From Acidobacteriota bacterium (GTDB lineage: Bacteria; Acidobacteriota; Blastocatellia; Pyrinomonadales; Pyrinomonadaceae), in the NCBI GenBank assembly GCA_016716435.1, contig JADJWI010000008.1:1183501-1247500 (forward strand): a DNA stretch of 64,000 bases, written 5' to 3'. The notes beneath the pieces were generated by a model. The model ran no database searches and was not told the origin of the DNA. It saw only the letters and a program-made list of their open reading frames with translations. Position numbers and translations under genes: made by a program. This document shows positions 31,581 to 39,949 of the stretch, one piece after another (within the stretch, counting starts at the first letter, position 1; the number at the start of each line of letters is the position of its first letter).

Positions 31581-32842
31581 TACTTTTCGAATTCGATCTT
31601 AGAAACCGCTTCGAGCGCGGTCGTACAGTCAGCCGCCACCGTGCATGTGACCGTGATACCAAGTACACGGCCGCGTCTCAATAGAAAAAAGAAGTACTGA
31701 TCCTGAGAAGCTCCAGCTAAGGTTATCCGATTTTTCATTCGCATCGCCGAAATATTCCCAAGGTTCACCTGCGTCGGGGGCTCAACGACCTTATAGGATG
31801 AAATTCCTGAAAGAAGCGTCGCGGTCACCCCGGACAATCGTTTGACCTCCGCGAACGAGCTCGCTTCATTCGCAACAGTGATGTTGATCATCCCAAGCCC
31901 ATCCATTCCGATCGGTCCGGAAAGGAACGCCGCGAGATTTGTTCTTCTTTGAGGCGCCGGCAGCGTTCGCCCGCCCGTCTCATCTCGGATGGTTGAGCGG
32001 CCCCAGTTTTGAATGTCTGCGACATCTTCCTGTGTGATTCGGATCCAGCCTTCTGGAACGCTTAACTTGAATCTAAAGAAATTGCTCCGAAAAAGCTGGC
32101 TCTCAAATGTGGCTACGAAGATCGGCGGGTCAGGCGTCGGAGCCGGAGAACCCTGCTCGCTGATGACGATAGAATTGAAAAATCTCTCAAACTCGGCGGT
32201 GCGGGCCTTGATCAATTCTTCCGAGGGCGGTTCGTCATCTTCTTCATCCTCAACGGGCATTGCGATCATTATGAACACATCACGCCCAACGATAAATGCC
32301 CGGCTTAACGTCGATTGAAAACGGACGTCATTCGGCAGCGAACGCAACTCGACCGCAAGATTTCCGGCGATCTCAAGATCCCTAATGTGCTGAAAAGGAG
32401 ACGGCCCTTCCCCTGACATTCCATTGGCAAACTCACGGTAATAATCTCTAAGCAACTTCGGATCCGTAACCCGATAGGGCAACGATGTTTTGCCTAGCAC
32501 ATAGACCGCATTTTCCCCAACCGATAGGTAAATGATCGAAGTCATCCGTCCAAGCCCAACCTGGAAACCCGTCTCGGTCTGTCGGATCGGTTCCCTTGGC
32601 ATCAAGGCCTTTACAGAAAACCCCTCGAACTCCCTAAGTTTCCACTCGATCGGTTCTTCGGCGGAACGTATGATCTCCGCGGCGAACTCCTCGTCGGTTT
32701 TCTCGAGAGTTTCCGCCGGTGTCGGTTTTGCAATCGGTGGCGGCGGTGCCGGTTTTGGAGGTGGTGGCGGCGGTGCTTTTTGGGCGAAAGATGTCAGGCC
32801 GAGAAAGACAAAGAGTGCAAATGCAGGAGCAAGTCTTTTCAT
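31580..32842 (-). CDS. Secreted protein of unknown function
   Basis: A 420-residue protein with a signal peptide (APAFALFVFLGLTSFAQ) and a Pro/Lys-rich stretch directly after it (residues ~22-44), which may cross peptidoglycan or act as a spacer. Two similar halves follow: EWKLREFEGFSVKALMPREP at ~65, and FRFKLSVPEGWIRITQED at ~250, each starting a beta-rich region and each resembling PsbP/Mog1-like folds seen in exported bacterial proteins. An acidic run (PVEDEEDDEPPSEE) divides them. No enzyme motif was recognised. The stop overlaps the tatD start. It sits between the tatD-metG chimera and tatD, so it may have been placed there after, or as part of, that rearrangement. Confidence 0.6.
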   Translation of the reverse strand: MKRLAPAFALFVFLGLTSFAQKAPPPPPPKPAPPPPIAKPTPAETLEKTDEEFAAEIIRSAEEPIEWKLREFEGFSVKALMPREPIRQTETGFQVGLGRMTSIIYLSVGENAVYVLGKTSLPYRVTDPKLLRDYYREFANGMSGEGPSPFQHIRDLEIAGNLAVELRSLPNDVRFQSTLSRAFIVGRDVFIMIAMPVEDEEDDEPPSEELIKARTAEFERFFNSIVISEQGSPAPTPDPPIFVATFESQLFRSNFFRFKLSVPEGWIRITQEDVADIQNWGRSTIRDETGGRTLPAPQRRTNLAAFLSGPIGMDGLGMINITVANEASSFAEVKRLSGVTATLLSGISSYKVVEPPTQVNLGNISAMRMKNRITLAGASQDQYFFFLLRRGRVLGITVTCTVAADCTTALEAVSKIEFEK

Positions 32843-32983
32843 TACAATCTGAACCCCTAATACAAACGATCGCCAACCGAAGCACGAACGAGCTCTGGGA
32901 GACGGTGGATTCCGGAACTTTCGCTATTCTAACCTCGATCCGCCATTTTGGGAAGAAAATTGTTTAATGCCGGAAAGGCTCTA

Positions 32984-33217
32984 CTACTTGAGTCGGGCGC
33001 CGATATCGACGTTCTCGAAAAACGTTGTGAGGGCCGGTTTTTCGCCGGTGCCGTCTTCGAGCGAGGCGGCGCAGATCATTCCTTGCGATTCGAGGCCGCG
33101 CATTTTTCGGGGCTTGAGGTTTGCGACCACGCCTGCTTGGCCCGCCCTCGTGGCAACCTCATCCCGATCCTCATCGAACTGCGGCCCGTCAATATGGCAA
33201 TGCGAATCGATCAACAT
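32984..33217 (-). pseudogene. Chimeric remnant: 5' end of tatD joined to 3' end of metG
   Basis: A 77-codon open frame. Residues 1-19 (MLIDSHCHIDGPQFDEDRD) are identical to TatD, with weaker similarity to about residue 30. From there to the stop it matches the last ~48 residues of the MetRS at 33762-35837 (VANLKPRKMRGLESQGMICA and onward), with only two or three differences. The DNA is about 90% alike to both source genes. So it is a fused copy of two genes that lie 1.3 kb on one side and 0.5 kb on the other. A tandem duplication of a metG-3'/tatD-5' segment would leave just this junction. It starts by TGATG overlap with the antitoxin gene and has no known function as a protein. Confidence 0.85.
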
Positions 33218-33444
33218 CAGCGCGCTGGAATCTCGGGTTTCTCTTGGCGGGTGATCCGGATGTAATCCCTTAACGCTTCATTGACGGATTGTTCTGTGGG
33301 AAATTCCTCGGCAACATCGGGAGCCAATCCGACCCTTACGACCATACGATTGTAGGCCGCGGCAAATCGATTCGGTTTCGATTTCGCAAAATCGAGATCG
33401 TACTCCGGGAGGAGATCATCATTCTCGTCAAGTTCAATTTGCAT
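33217..33444 (-). CDS. Probable antitoxin of a BrnT-type module
   Basis: A 75-residue protein starting with MQIELDENDDLLPEYDLDFA; the ATG at 33444 is chosen because upstream in-frame sequence belongs to the toxin and because this form (acidic start, then PEYDLDFAKSKPNRFA) is typical of small antitoxins paired with DUF497 toxins. The start lies inside the last codons of the toxin gene (11-bp overlap), so the two are translationally coupled. It should bind and block the toxin and probably repress the operon. The C-terminal half (VNEALRDYIRI) may be a short helix pair; no ribbon-helix-helix fold could be confirmed by eye. Confidence 0.7.
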   Translation of the reverse strand: MQIELDENDDLLPEYDLDFAKSKPNRFAAAYNRMVVRVGLAPDVAEEFPTEQSVNEALRDYIRITRQEKPEIPAR

Positions 33445-33706
33445 ACCTTCGGCTCTCTTTAGGCGTAGCTTGCCTTGCACTAATAATCCTGATTTTATCA
33501 CCACCGCGTTCGGTAAAGCCCACAATTAGCAAATTATTCAAAGACGAATGTCCGAAGATCACATGCCGTTTTTCCTCGAAGGAGTGAATTTCATCATCAA
33601 AGATGCGTGCCAATTCGTCTCCAAACACCGTCTGAGCCTCGTCAAAGCTAACTCCGTGCTTTTTCAGATTTCTCTCGGCCTTTTCTTGATCCCATTCAAA
33701 TCGCAT
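33434..33706 (-). CDS. BrnT-family (DUF497) toxin
   Basis: A 90-residue protein with the BrnT/DUF497 pattern: MRFEWDQEKAERNLKKHGVS, FDEAQTVFGDELA, HVIFGHSSLNNLLIVGFTER and a final IRIISARQATPKESRRY. These are RNase-like toxins with a RelE-type fold. It is in toxin-antitoxin order (toxin first), the usual layout for BrnTA. It lies directly downstream of metG on the same strand, so it may be read from the metG transcript as well as from its own promoter; no clear promoter was picked out in the 55-bp gap. The module sits at the break point of the metG/tatD rearrangement. Confidence 0.87.
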   Translation of the reverse strand: MRFEWDQEKAERNLKKHGVSFDEAQTVFGDELARIFDDEIHSFEEKRHVIFGHSSLNNLLIVGFTERGGDKIRIISARQATPKESRRYAN

Positions 33707-33761
33707 TCTTCGTAAACAATGAGCAATTCCCCGTCATTGTGGCGGTGGGAGTCCAGGAGTG

Positions 33762-35837
33762 TCATTTCAATCTGGCTCCGATGTCGACGTTCTCTATGAA
33801 TGTGGCAAGGGCCGGTTTTTCGCCGGTGCCGTCTTCGAGCGAGGCGGCGCAGATCATTCCTTGCGATTCGAGGCCGCGCATTTTTCTTGGCTTTAGGTTC
33901 GCGACGACGACGACCTTCCGGCCGACGAGCGGTTCGGGGTCGTAATATTCGGCGAGGCCGGCGAGAATCTGCCGCGGTTTTTCTTCGCCGAGATCAACCT
34001 CGAAACGCAGAAGCTTGTCGGCGTTCGGCACGCGTTCGGCAACCTTTATCTCGCCGACGCGGAGATCGACCTTGATGAAATCATCGATGGTGATGAACTT
34101 GCCTTCTTCGACCTGAGCATCAATAGATGCCGGAGTTTCTTGCTGGCCGCCTTCCGAGGCAGGCGCCTCAACTACACTTTCTTTTATTTCGCTCATTGTT
34201 TTAGCTTTATCGATCCTTGGAAAAATCCCTTCGGCCGCTCCGATCGCCGCCCCGGCCTCGAGCCCGCCCCATTTTAACTTTGCCGGGTCGAGTCGCGAGA
34301 GATCATCGCCGCCGAGCCCAAGCTGTGCAAATATCCTCGTCGCCGATGACGGCATCACCGGATAGACCATCGCCCCGATCCAGCGGAGCGTTTCGGCCGC
34401 CCGGTATAGCACGGCGTTGAGCGTCTCGGCCTGCCGTTCGTCCTTGACCAACTCCCAGGGCTTTGCGTCCGAGATCATCTTGTCGATCCTGGCGATTACC
34501 GCCCAAATGCCCTCAAGTGCCTGGCTGAACTCAAAATTATCGAACCGACGAAGAAACTCATCGCGTGCATGTTCGAGGACGTGAACTATCTCGCCGCCGT
34601 CGGGGTCAAGCCCGGCACGCCTTGCGTGGATGTAATTCTCTTCAGCAATCTTGCCGTTCGGCACTCGGCCATCTCGATATTTATGAAGCATCGAGATGGT
34701 TCGGCTCAGCAAATTGCCAAGCCCGCTCGCTAGGTCGGCATTTGCCCGGTCGATCAGGTTCTCATAGCCAAATTTGCCGTCCTGCCCGAAAACCATCTCC
34801 CGCAGGCAAAAATACCGAACCGCATCCACTTGAAAATGCTTATGAAGCAGATCGACGTCGATGACATTGCCGAGCGTCTTGCCCATCTTGCGGCCGTCGG
34901 CATCAAGCCACATGCCATGGGCGTAAACTGTTTTCGGCAGCGGCAGTCCCGCGGCCTTGAGGAACGAGAACCAATAGACGGTGTGAAACCTCAGAATGTC
35001 CTTTCCGACCAGGTGAACGGCATTCTGCCAATATTTCTCAAATCCCGGTGCATTTTCGCGGCCGTTCCCATAGCCGAGGGCCGTTATGTAGTTCGAAAGG
35101 GCGTCGAGCCAAACGTACATTACGTGGTCATCATCGCCCGGAACCGGCACGCCCCATGCGACGGATCGCTTTTCGCGGCTGATCGAGAGATCCTGTAACC
35201 CGCCTTTTATGAATGAGATGGCCTCATTACGCCGAGATTCCGGTTTAAGTATTTCCGGGTCGCCCTCGATGGTCTGAAGTAGGAATTCATCGAAGTCCGA
35301 AAGCCGAAAGAAATAGCTTTCTTCAGAGACGCGGTCGAGGGGACGTTCGTGGATCAGGCAATTCGGAATATCTGAACCTTCCGGAGTTATATACTCATCT
35401 TCCTGCTTGAACGCCGCGCAAGGGGCGCAGAACCAGCCCTCGTAATGGCCTTTGTAGATATTGTCGTTACCTTTCGGCGTTTTCCCCGCCGCGATCCGCT
35501 GCCAGAGATGCCGTACGCCCTCGTAGTGAAAGGGCTCGGTCGTCCGCATAAAGATGTCGTATCCGCCGCTCTCCGGCCCAAGGCCGAAATCACTGAACAT
35601 CCGCTTTAGCTCGCCCGCAATAAAATCTACTTGCTCTTTCGGCGTTTTACCGGCCTTTTCCGCTGCCCGCTGGATGTTTATTCCGTGCTCATCCGTACCG
35701 GTTAAGAAAAGCACATCAAACCCTCGCTGCGTCTTATAGCGATGCAGGACATCCGCGACGATGGTCGTGTAGAGATGCCCGAGATGCGGCAGGCTGTTGG
35801 CGTAGTAGATCGGGGTTGTGACGTAAAAAGAGTTCAT
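33762..35837 (-). CDS. metG: Methionyl-tRNA synthetase
   Basis: A 691-residue class I synthetase that charges tRNA-Met. The start is the ATG at 35837 (MNSFYVTTPIYYANSLPHLG), because an upstream in-frame ATG lies within a terminator stem. HIGH motif as HLGH at 18-21; one CxxC zinc pair in GWFCAPCAAF; the KMSKS loop appears as KMGKT in GRKMGKTLGNVID, a deviation from the norm. An additional C-terminal tRNA-binding (OB-fold) domain of ~110 residues ends the protein (KVDLRVGEIKVAERVPNADK to the end). The last ~48 codons are duplicated at 32984-33217. Single-gene start, with a terminator of the upstream gene 3-58 bp away. Confidence 0.95.
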   Translation of the reverse strand: MNSFYVTTPIYYANSLPHLGHLYTTIVADVLHRYKTQRGFDVLFLTGTDEHGINIQRAAEKAGKTPKEQVDFIAGELKRMFSDFGLGPESGGYDIFMRTTEPFHYEGVRHLWQRIAAGKTPKGNDNIYKGHYEGWFCAPCAAFKQEDEYITPEGSDIPNCLIHERPLDRVSEESYFFRLSDFDEFLLQTIEGDPEILKPESRRNEAISFIKGGLQDLSISREKRSVAWGVPVPGDDDHVMYVWLDALSNYITALGYGNGRENAPGFEKYWQNAVHLVGKDILRFHTVYWFSFLKAAGLPLPKTVYAHGMWLDADGRKMGKTLGNVIDVDLLHKHFQVDAVRYFCLREMVFGQDGKFGYENLIDRANADLASGLGNLLSRTISMLHKYRDGRVPNGKIAEENYIHARRAGLDPDGGEIVHVLEHARDEFLRRFDNFEFSQALEGIWAVIARIDKMISDAKPWELVKDERQAETLNAVLYRAAETLRWIGAMVYPVMPSSATRIFAQLGLGGDDLSRLDPAKLKWGGLEAGAAIGAAEGIFPRIDKAKTMSEIKESVVEAPASEGGQQETPASIDAQVEEGKFITIDDFIKVDLRVGEIKVAERVPNADKLLRFEVDLGEEKPRQILAGLAEYYDPEPLVGRKVVVVANLKPRKMRGLESQGMICAASLEDGTGEKPALATFIENVDIGARLK

Positions 35838-35839
35838 CT

Positions 35840-35895
35840 TCAAAAAAGAAAAAGTGTAGCGTGTATTGGCAAAATTCGCCACACGCTACACTTTT
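35840..35895 (-). terminator. Intrinsic terminator after the M28 peptidase gene
   Basis: A perfect 15-bp inverted repeat, AAAAGTGTAGCGTGT (35850-35864) against ACACGCTACACTTTT (35881-35895). On the minus strand it is followed by CTTTTTT. It lies just before the metG start, so metG must have its own signal or allow read-through; no separate metG promoter was seen in this short gap. Confidence 0.85.
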
Positions 35896-35914
35896 GTGAG
35901 TCTTCTTTCTGACC

Positions 35915-37570
35915 CTACTTCGCCATCCGCTTCTTGTCGGCGTCCGCGAACTCGTCGGTTTCAAGATATCGCGGCATCGCTGCAGCGTTTGCTATCTTTA
36001 GTCCGATAGCAAGCCCGAGCTCGGCATTCTGTACCATCGCCGCGGCGTCCCACCAATCGTAATATTGATCTGATGGCTGATGATAATACTTCGCCGTGTA
36101 ATTGCTGAAGAATTCGAGCGCCGTTCCCTCGAGCGGCTTAACAAAATCGTCTCCGTGGCGGAGCGAAACCGCCGGCACGCCGACCTTTGCAAACGGGAAA
36201 TGATCCGAGCGGAAGAAAAACCCCTGCTCAGGCCGCATATCGCCTTCGAGCGTCATGCTGCGTTCGCGGCCGACTGCCTCGACCAATGGACCGAGCGTTG
36301 AACGCTCAGCCCCGAGTGCCGAAAAGTCCTTTGTTCGCCCGAAGAAGTTGACTCCGTCGATGTTCACATTTCCGGCGATCTTGTTGAGCGGAATAAGCGG
36401 ATTCTGAGCGAAATACTCAGCCCCGAGCAAGCCTTGCTCCTCGGCAGCGGGAAACAAGAAATAGATCGAACGCTTTGGCCGCTCGGCCTTTTTCATCTTC
36501 ACGATCGCCTCGCCGATACCGATGACTGCAGAAACTCCCGAGGCGTTATCATACGCTCCGTTGTAGATTCGATCACCGCTAGCGTCGGGCTCGCCGATAC
36601 CCAAATGGTCCCAGTGGGCTGTGTAGATCACATACTGGTCGCGAAGTGCCTTATCGCTTCCTTCGATCTTGCCGACGATGTTTGGCGATTCAAAGGTAGT
36701 CGTCGCGGCTTTGAGGTCGATCTTGACCCTGAGCCCCGTCTTTACCGGACGGAAGTCGCGTGTTGCCGCCTTTTTCCTCAGTCCTTCGTAATCAACACCC
36801 GCCTGCTTCATCATTGCGGCCGCGGTGTCGTTGGTGACCCAAGACATCAAGTCGAGGTACGGAGTCTTGTCGCCGGGAGCCCTGAATATCTCCGACCGCG
36901 GCCCGCCGAATGACGTGCGGACGACGTTCCAGCCATAGCCTGCCGATTCGTTCGTGTGAATAAGGATCACGCCCGCAGCACCGCGTCGGGCAGCCTCTTC
37001 GTACTTGTACGTCCAGCGGCCGTAATACGTCAGTGCCTTGCCGCCGAAAAGGTTCGGCTCCTCGGCGGTCGCGGGCGGGTCATTGACCATTATCATCAGC
37101 ACCTTGCCGCGGTAATCCTCGGCCGGGCCGCTGTAGTCGTTCCATTTGTAGAGCGGTGCCTCGACGCCGTATCCCATGAAAACGACATCGGCATCGACCG
37201 AGACATTGCTTCGCTGAGCACCGGTCGTCGCCACAAAATCATCGCCGAACTTGAAATTCTTTGTCTCGTTCCCGCGGCTAACAGCGAGCTGCGTTGCCGG
37301 ATCCACCTTCACTCCGACAAGCTTCACATTCTGAAAATAGCTCTTGCCGTTTCCGGGTTTGATGCCCGCGGCTTTCATCTGGGCGGCGATGTAATCAGCC
37401 GCTTTCTTGCTCCCGGCATTTCCCGGCCCGCGGCCTTCGAAATCGTCGGCCGAAAGCCTTTTAACCCTTTCGCGAATTTTCGCGGCATCGAACCTGGCTT
37501 CCATTGTCTGAGCCGGAATTCCGGACACCAGCACGGACATCGCAACAACGAATAAAAGTATCTTTTTCAT
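35915..37570 (-). CDS. Secreted M28-family aminopeptidase with PA domain
   Basis: A 551-residue exported zinc peptidase. Signal peptide (ILLFVVAMSVLVSGIPAQ) ends near residue 21. A protease-associated (PA) domain lies at ~110-240, inferred from layout and the RRGAAGVILIHTNESAGYGW strand. The M28 metal ligands follow: YTAHWDHLGIGE, NGAYDNASGVSAVIG, PAAEEQGLLGAEYF, and NVNIDGVNFFG, with a last His in FFRSDHFPFAK. Substrate preference is unknown; the plan is like bacterial glutamate-carboxypeptidase-like aminopeptidases. It is a second, clearly different M28 protein in the window (the other has FG-GAP repeats and no PA domain). Confidence 0.88.
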   Translation of the reverse strand: MKKILLFVVAMSVLVSGIPAQTMEARFDAAKIRERVKRLSADDFEGRGPGNAGSKKAADYIAAQMKAAGIKPGNGKSYFQNVKLVGVKVDPATQLAVSRGNETKNFKFGDDFVATTGAQRSNVSVDADVVFMGYGVEAPLYKWNDYSGPAEDYRGKVLMIMVNDPPATAEEPNLFGGKALTYYGRWTYKYEEAARRGAAGVILIHTNESAGYGWNVVRTSFGGPRSEIFRAPGDKTPYLDLMSWVTNDTAAAMMKQAGVDYEGLRKKAATRDFRPVKTGLRVKIDLKAATTTFESPNIVGKIEGSDKALRDQYVIYTAHWDHLGIGEPDASGDRIYNGAYDNASGVSAVIGIGEAIVKMKKAERPKRSIYFLFPAAEEQGLLGAEYFAQNPLIPLNKIAGNVNIDGVNFFGRTKDFSALGAERSTLGPLVEAVGRERSMTLEGDMRPEQGFFFRSDHFPFAKVGVPAVSLRHGDDFVKPLEGTALEFFSNYTAKYYHQPSDQYYDWWDAAAMVQNAELGLAIGLKIANAAAMPRYLETDEFADADKKRMAK

Positions 37571-37630
37571 AGCTAAAGTTGTGTCTGAAGTGTCGGAACC
37601 CGACAGCTAAACGATTTTGTGAAGTTAAAG

Positions 37631-38212
37631 TTACCCCTTAATTAATGACATCGCCTCGGCACGAGTTCTTGGATCACGCCGGAAGCCGCCAAGCACGGCC
37701 GATGTTATCGTGATCGCCCCCGGCTTCTTTACGCCGCGGAGCGTCATGCAAGTATGTTCGGCCTCGATAACGACCATAACGCCGAGCGGTTTCAGCCCCT
37801 CGAACAGCGTATTTGCTATCTCTTGCGTCAGCCGTTCCTGAACCTGCAGCCGCCGGGAAAAGATCTCGGCGATCCGGGCGAGCTTTGAGAGCCCGACTAT
37901 TCGGCCGCCTTTCGGAATATAGGCAATATGGCATTTCCCAACGAACGGTGCCAGATGATGCTCGCAGACAGATGCGATCGAAATGTCCTTGACCAGAACC
38001 ATCTCGTCGTGCGAATCGCCGGGCAGCGGGACGATATGCTCCTTCGCATTCTGCCACATGCCTTCGGTCAGCTCGACGTAAAAATCAGCCACCCGCTCGG
38101 GCGTTTTTATGAGCCCGTCGCGGTCCGGGTCTTCGCCCATCCCCTCGAGCATCAATCTAACGCCCGCTGCGATCTTTGCCGTATCCACCGTTCTTTTCTT
38201 TGTTTTCGCCAT
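37631..38212 (-). CDS. folE: GTP cyclohydrolase I
   Basis: A 193-residue enzyme that turns GTP into 7,8-dihydroneopterin triphosphate, first step of folate synthesis. The zinc ligands are Cys83 (SVCEHHL), His86 and Cys155 (EAEHTCMTLRG); the substrate-site His153 and the GRIVGLSKLARIAEIFSRRL segment are also standard. Full length for a type IA FolE. The start ATG is 10 bp after the stop of larC, so the two are likely on one mRNA although they serve different pathways. No other folate gene lies in the window. Confidence 0.95.
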   Translation of the reverse strand: MAKTKKRTVDTAKIAAGVRLMLEGMGEDPDRDGLIKTPERVADFYVELTEGMWQNAKEHIVPLPGDSHDEMVLVKDISIASVCEHHLAPFVGKCHIAYIPKGGRIVGLSKLARIAEIFSRRLQVQERLTQEIANTLFEGLKPLGVMVVIEAEHTCMTLRGVKKPGAITITSAVLGGFRRDPRTRAEAMSLIKG

Positions 38213-38222
38213 TTATCTTCCG

Positions 38223-39422
38223 TTAGGCCCCGACAGCCGTCGCCTTCTCACCTGCAGCTTTGCACGCTGCTTCCCATACGATACGGAAAGGGACATCTTT
38301 CTCCAAAGCTAAACGACGGACGTCCTCGTATTCAGGCATCGCATTCACCACGCGGCCGTCCCGCATAGCGATCTTTATCCGGCACTCGCCAAACTGGGTG
38401 CTGACAGTCTCGAACCGCCGTTCAAGGCTGACGCGGGCGACCTGTAAAGTTCTAATGCCGATCGTCGTCGTCTCAGAAAAAAGCATCGCGAGCAATGCGT
38501 CCCTGTTTTCAGGCGAGGAAAGCACCGAAATGACCACGCCCGGGCGATTCTTCTTCATCTGCACCGGCGTGAACCAGCAATCGAGGGCACCGAGTTCAAA
38601 CGCCCGCTCCATCACAAACCCGACCACCTGCGGCGTCGAATCATCGACGTTCGTCTCCATCAGCACGAGGTCATCATGATCTTTCGCGGGCTTCTTTCCG
38701 AACTCGGCCGCTTCGCCGACCATTAACCGCAAGACATTCGGAAAGTCCTTATACTCCCGCGTTCCCGCTCCGTATCCGGTTGCCTCGACGGACATTTCGG
38801 GGATGGTGCCGAAACTTTCACAAACCGCGGCAATGATCGCGGCTCCGGTCGGTGTGATCAACTCGCCTTCGATCTCGGTCGCGTAGATCGGCTTGCCTTT
38901 AAGAAGTTCCGCAACGGCCGGCGGAGGCACGGGAAACATTCCGTGGGCCATCGTGACAAAGCCGCTCCCGACGTGGAGCTTCGATGACGCAAATTGCTCG
39001 ACGCCCAACATCTCAATGCCAATGCACGCCCCGACAATATCAACTATCGCATCGAGAGCTCCGACCTCATGAAAATGTACCTTTGTAACGTCCGTGCCGT
39101 GAACGCGGGCCTCGGCTTCGGCTAAAAGTGTGAAGATCTTGATCGCTCGTTCTTTTACGCCATCTGAAAGCTCGGCCTCGTTGATTATCTTCTCGATGTG
39201 GTGCAAATGCCGGTGCGATTCGACCTCGGGCACGATGACATTTACGTGGCACGAGGAAATCCCGGAGCGGTCGACCGTCTCGGGCTTCAGTGCGAAGCCC
39301 TCGATCCGGAGCCCGGAAAGACGGCGCTCGAACTCATCGCGGTCGAGTCCAAGGTCGAATAAGGCTCCGAGGATCATGTTGCCACTTGCGCCGGCAAAGC
39401 AGTCAAAATAAAGGGTTCGCAT
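38223..39422 (-). CDS. larC: Nickel-pincer cofactor biosynthesis protein LarC
   Basis: A 399-residue protein that inserts nickel in the pincer nucleotide cofactor of lactate racemase-type enzymes. Family features include MRTLYFDCFAGASGNMILGA at the start, HHIEKIINEAELSDGVKERA, VTKVHFHEVGALDAIVDIVG, and ELITPTGAAIIAAV. In lactobacilli LarC is made by a -1 frameshift from two frames (larC1/larC2); here it is one unbroken frame. No larA, larB or larE gene is present in the window, so the cofactor pathway or its client enzyme must be encoded elsewhere, or LarC serves another nickel enzyme. Confidence 0.9.
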   Translation of the reverse strand: MRTLYFDCFAGASGNMILGALFDLGLDRDEFERRLSGLRIEGFALKPETVDRSGISSCHVNVIVPEVESHRHLHHIEKIINEAELSDGVKERAIKIFTLLAEAEARVHGTDVTKVHFHEVGALDAIVDIVGACIGIEMLGVEQFASSKLHVGSGFVTMAHGMFPVPPPAVAELLKGKPIYATEIEGELITPTGAAIIAAVCESFGTIPEMSVEATGYGAGTREYKDFPNVLRLMVGEAAEFGKKPAKDHDDLVLMETNVDDSTPQVVGFVMERAFELGALDCWFTPVQMKKNRPGVVISVLSSPENRDALLAMLFSETTTIGIRTLQVARVSLERRFETVSTQFGECRIKIAMRDGRVVNAMPEYEDVRRLALEKDVPFRIVWEAACKAAGEKATAVGA

Positions 39423-39536
39423 AAGAACTAGGTTAAATCTTAGCCTTTTCGCCGAGTTCGATGAAATCGGCGGTGATATCTTTTTGCAAGTTTCAACGCG
39501 TTATGTAAGTGAAGGACACTTCCAGAGAGGAAAACT

Positions 39537-39875
39537 ATGCGAACGCTCGGAACATTTCTCGTAACCGCCGCTCTTTTGTTTGGGGTAAATTCCGCCTTCG
39601 GCCAGCCCTATAAAAAGATCCGCTTTGCCAAAGGCCGCACGTCCGCGACCGTCGCCGGAACTCTTACAGCCGGCGGCCGAGTCTGCTATTTCGCCAATGC
39701 CCGCCGCGGCCAGACGCTTACGGCGACTATAAGCTCACGCACTGGCAAGGTGAACATTTTCGAAAGCGGCGAGACGAGCTATACGCTCGAGGTCGAATAC
39801 CCCGGCGATCAGAGCATTTGCGTCGATAACCTCAACCGGGCGACCAGCTATTCATTGACGGTCTCGATACTTTGA
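39537..39875 (+). CDS. Small secreted protein of unknown function
   Basis: A 112-residue protein with a signal peptide (TLGTFLVTAALLFGVNSAFG) and a ribosome site AGAGAGGA before the ATG. The mature part (~90 residues) is beta-rich and has two Cys (GRVCYFANARRGQTLTATIS, and DQSICVDNL) that could form a disulfide, plus a Lys/Arg-rich start (YKKIRFAKGRTSATV). It resembles small exported domains, often seen in this kind of bacterium, with a C-Y-x-x-x-A-x-x-G-Q core, but no named family was recognised with certainty. It lies 74 bp before argS with its own direction and is a single gene. Confidence 0.65.
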   Translation: MRTLGTFLVTAALLFGVNSAFGQPYKKIRFAKGRTSATVAGTLTAGGRVCYFANARRGQTLTATISSRTGKVNIFESGETSYTLEVEYPGDQSICVDNLNRATSYSLTVSIL

Positions 39876-39885
39876 CCGGCTTGTT

Positions 39886-39915
39886 TTGCTAATAGCTTCG
39901 GGCAAAACGTATAAT
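39886..39915 (+). promoter_or_regulatory. Promoter of argS
   Basis: -35 TTGCTA (39886-39891), 18-bp spacer, -10 TATAAT (39910-39915, a perfect match). The predicted start is about 39922, some 28 bp before the argS ATG. Confidence 0.65.
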
Positions 39916-39949
39916 TTCGGTTTTATCTCCTGTTGGGGAAATTTACCGA

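Noticed and set aside
33800..35800. Riboswitch or T-box ahead of metG
   Set aside because: Only the terminator of the upstream gene and a short gap are present; no T-box or SAM motif was seen.
35838..35882. Longer MetRS N-terminus from ATG 35882
   Set aside because: The added 15 residues lie in the terminator hairpin of the upstream gene and precede the normal MetRS start.
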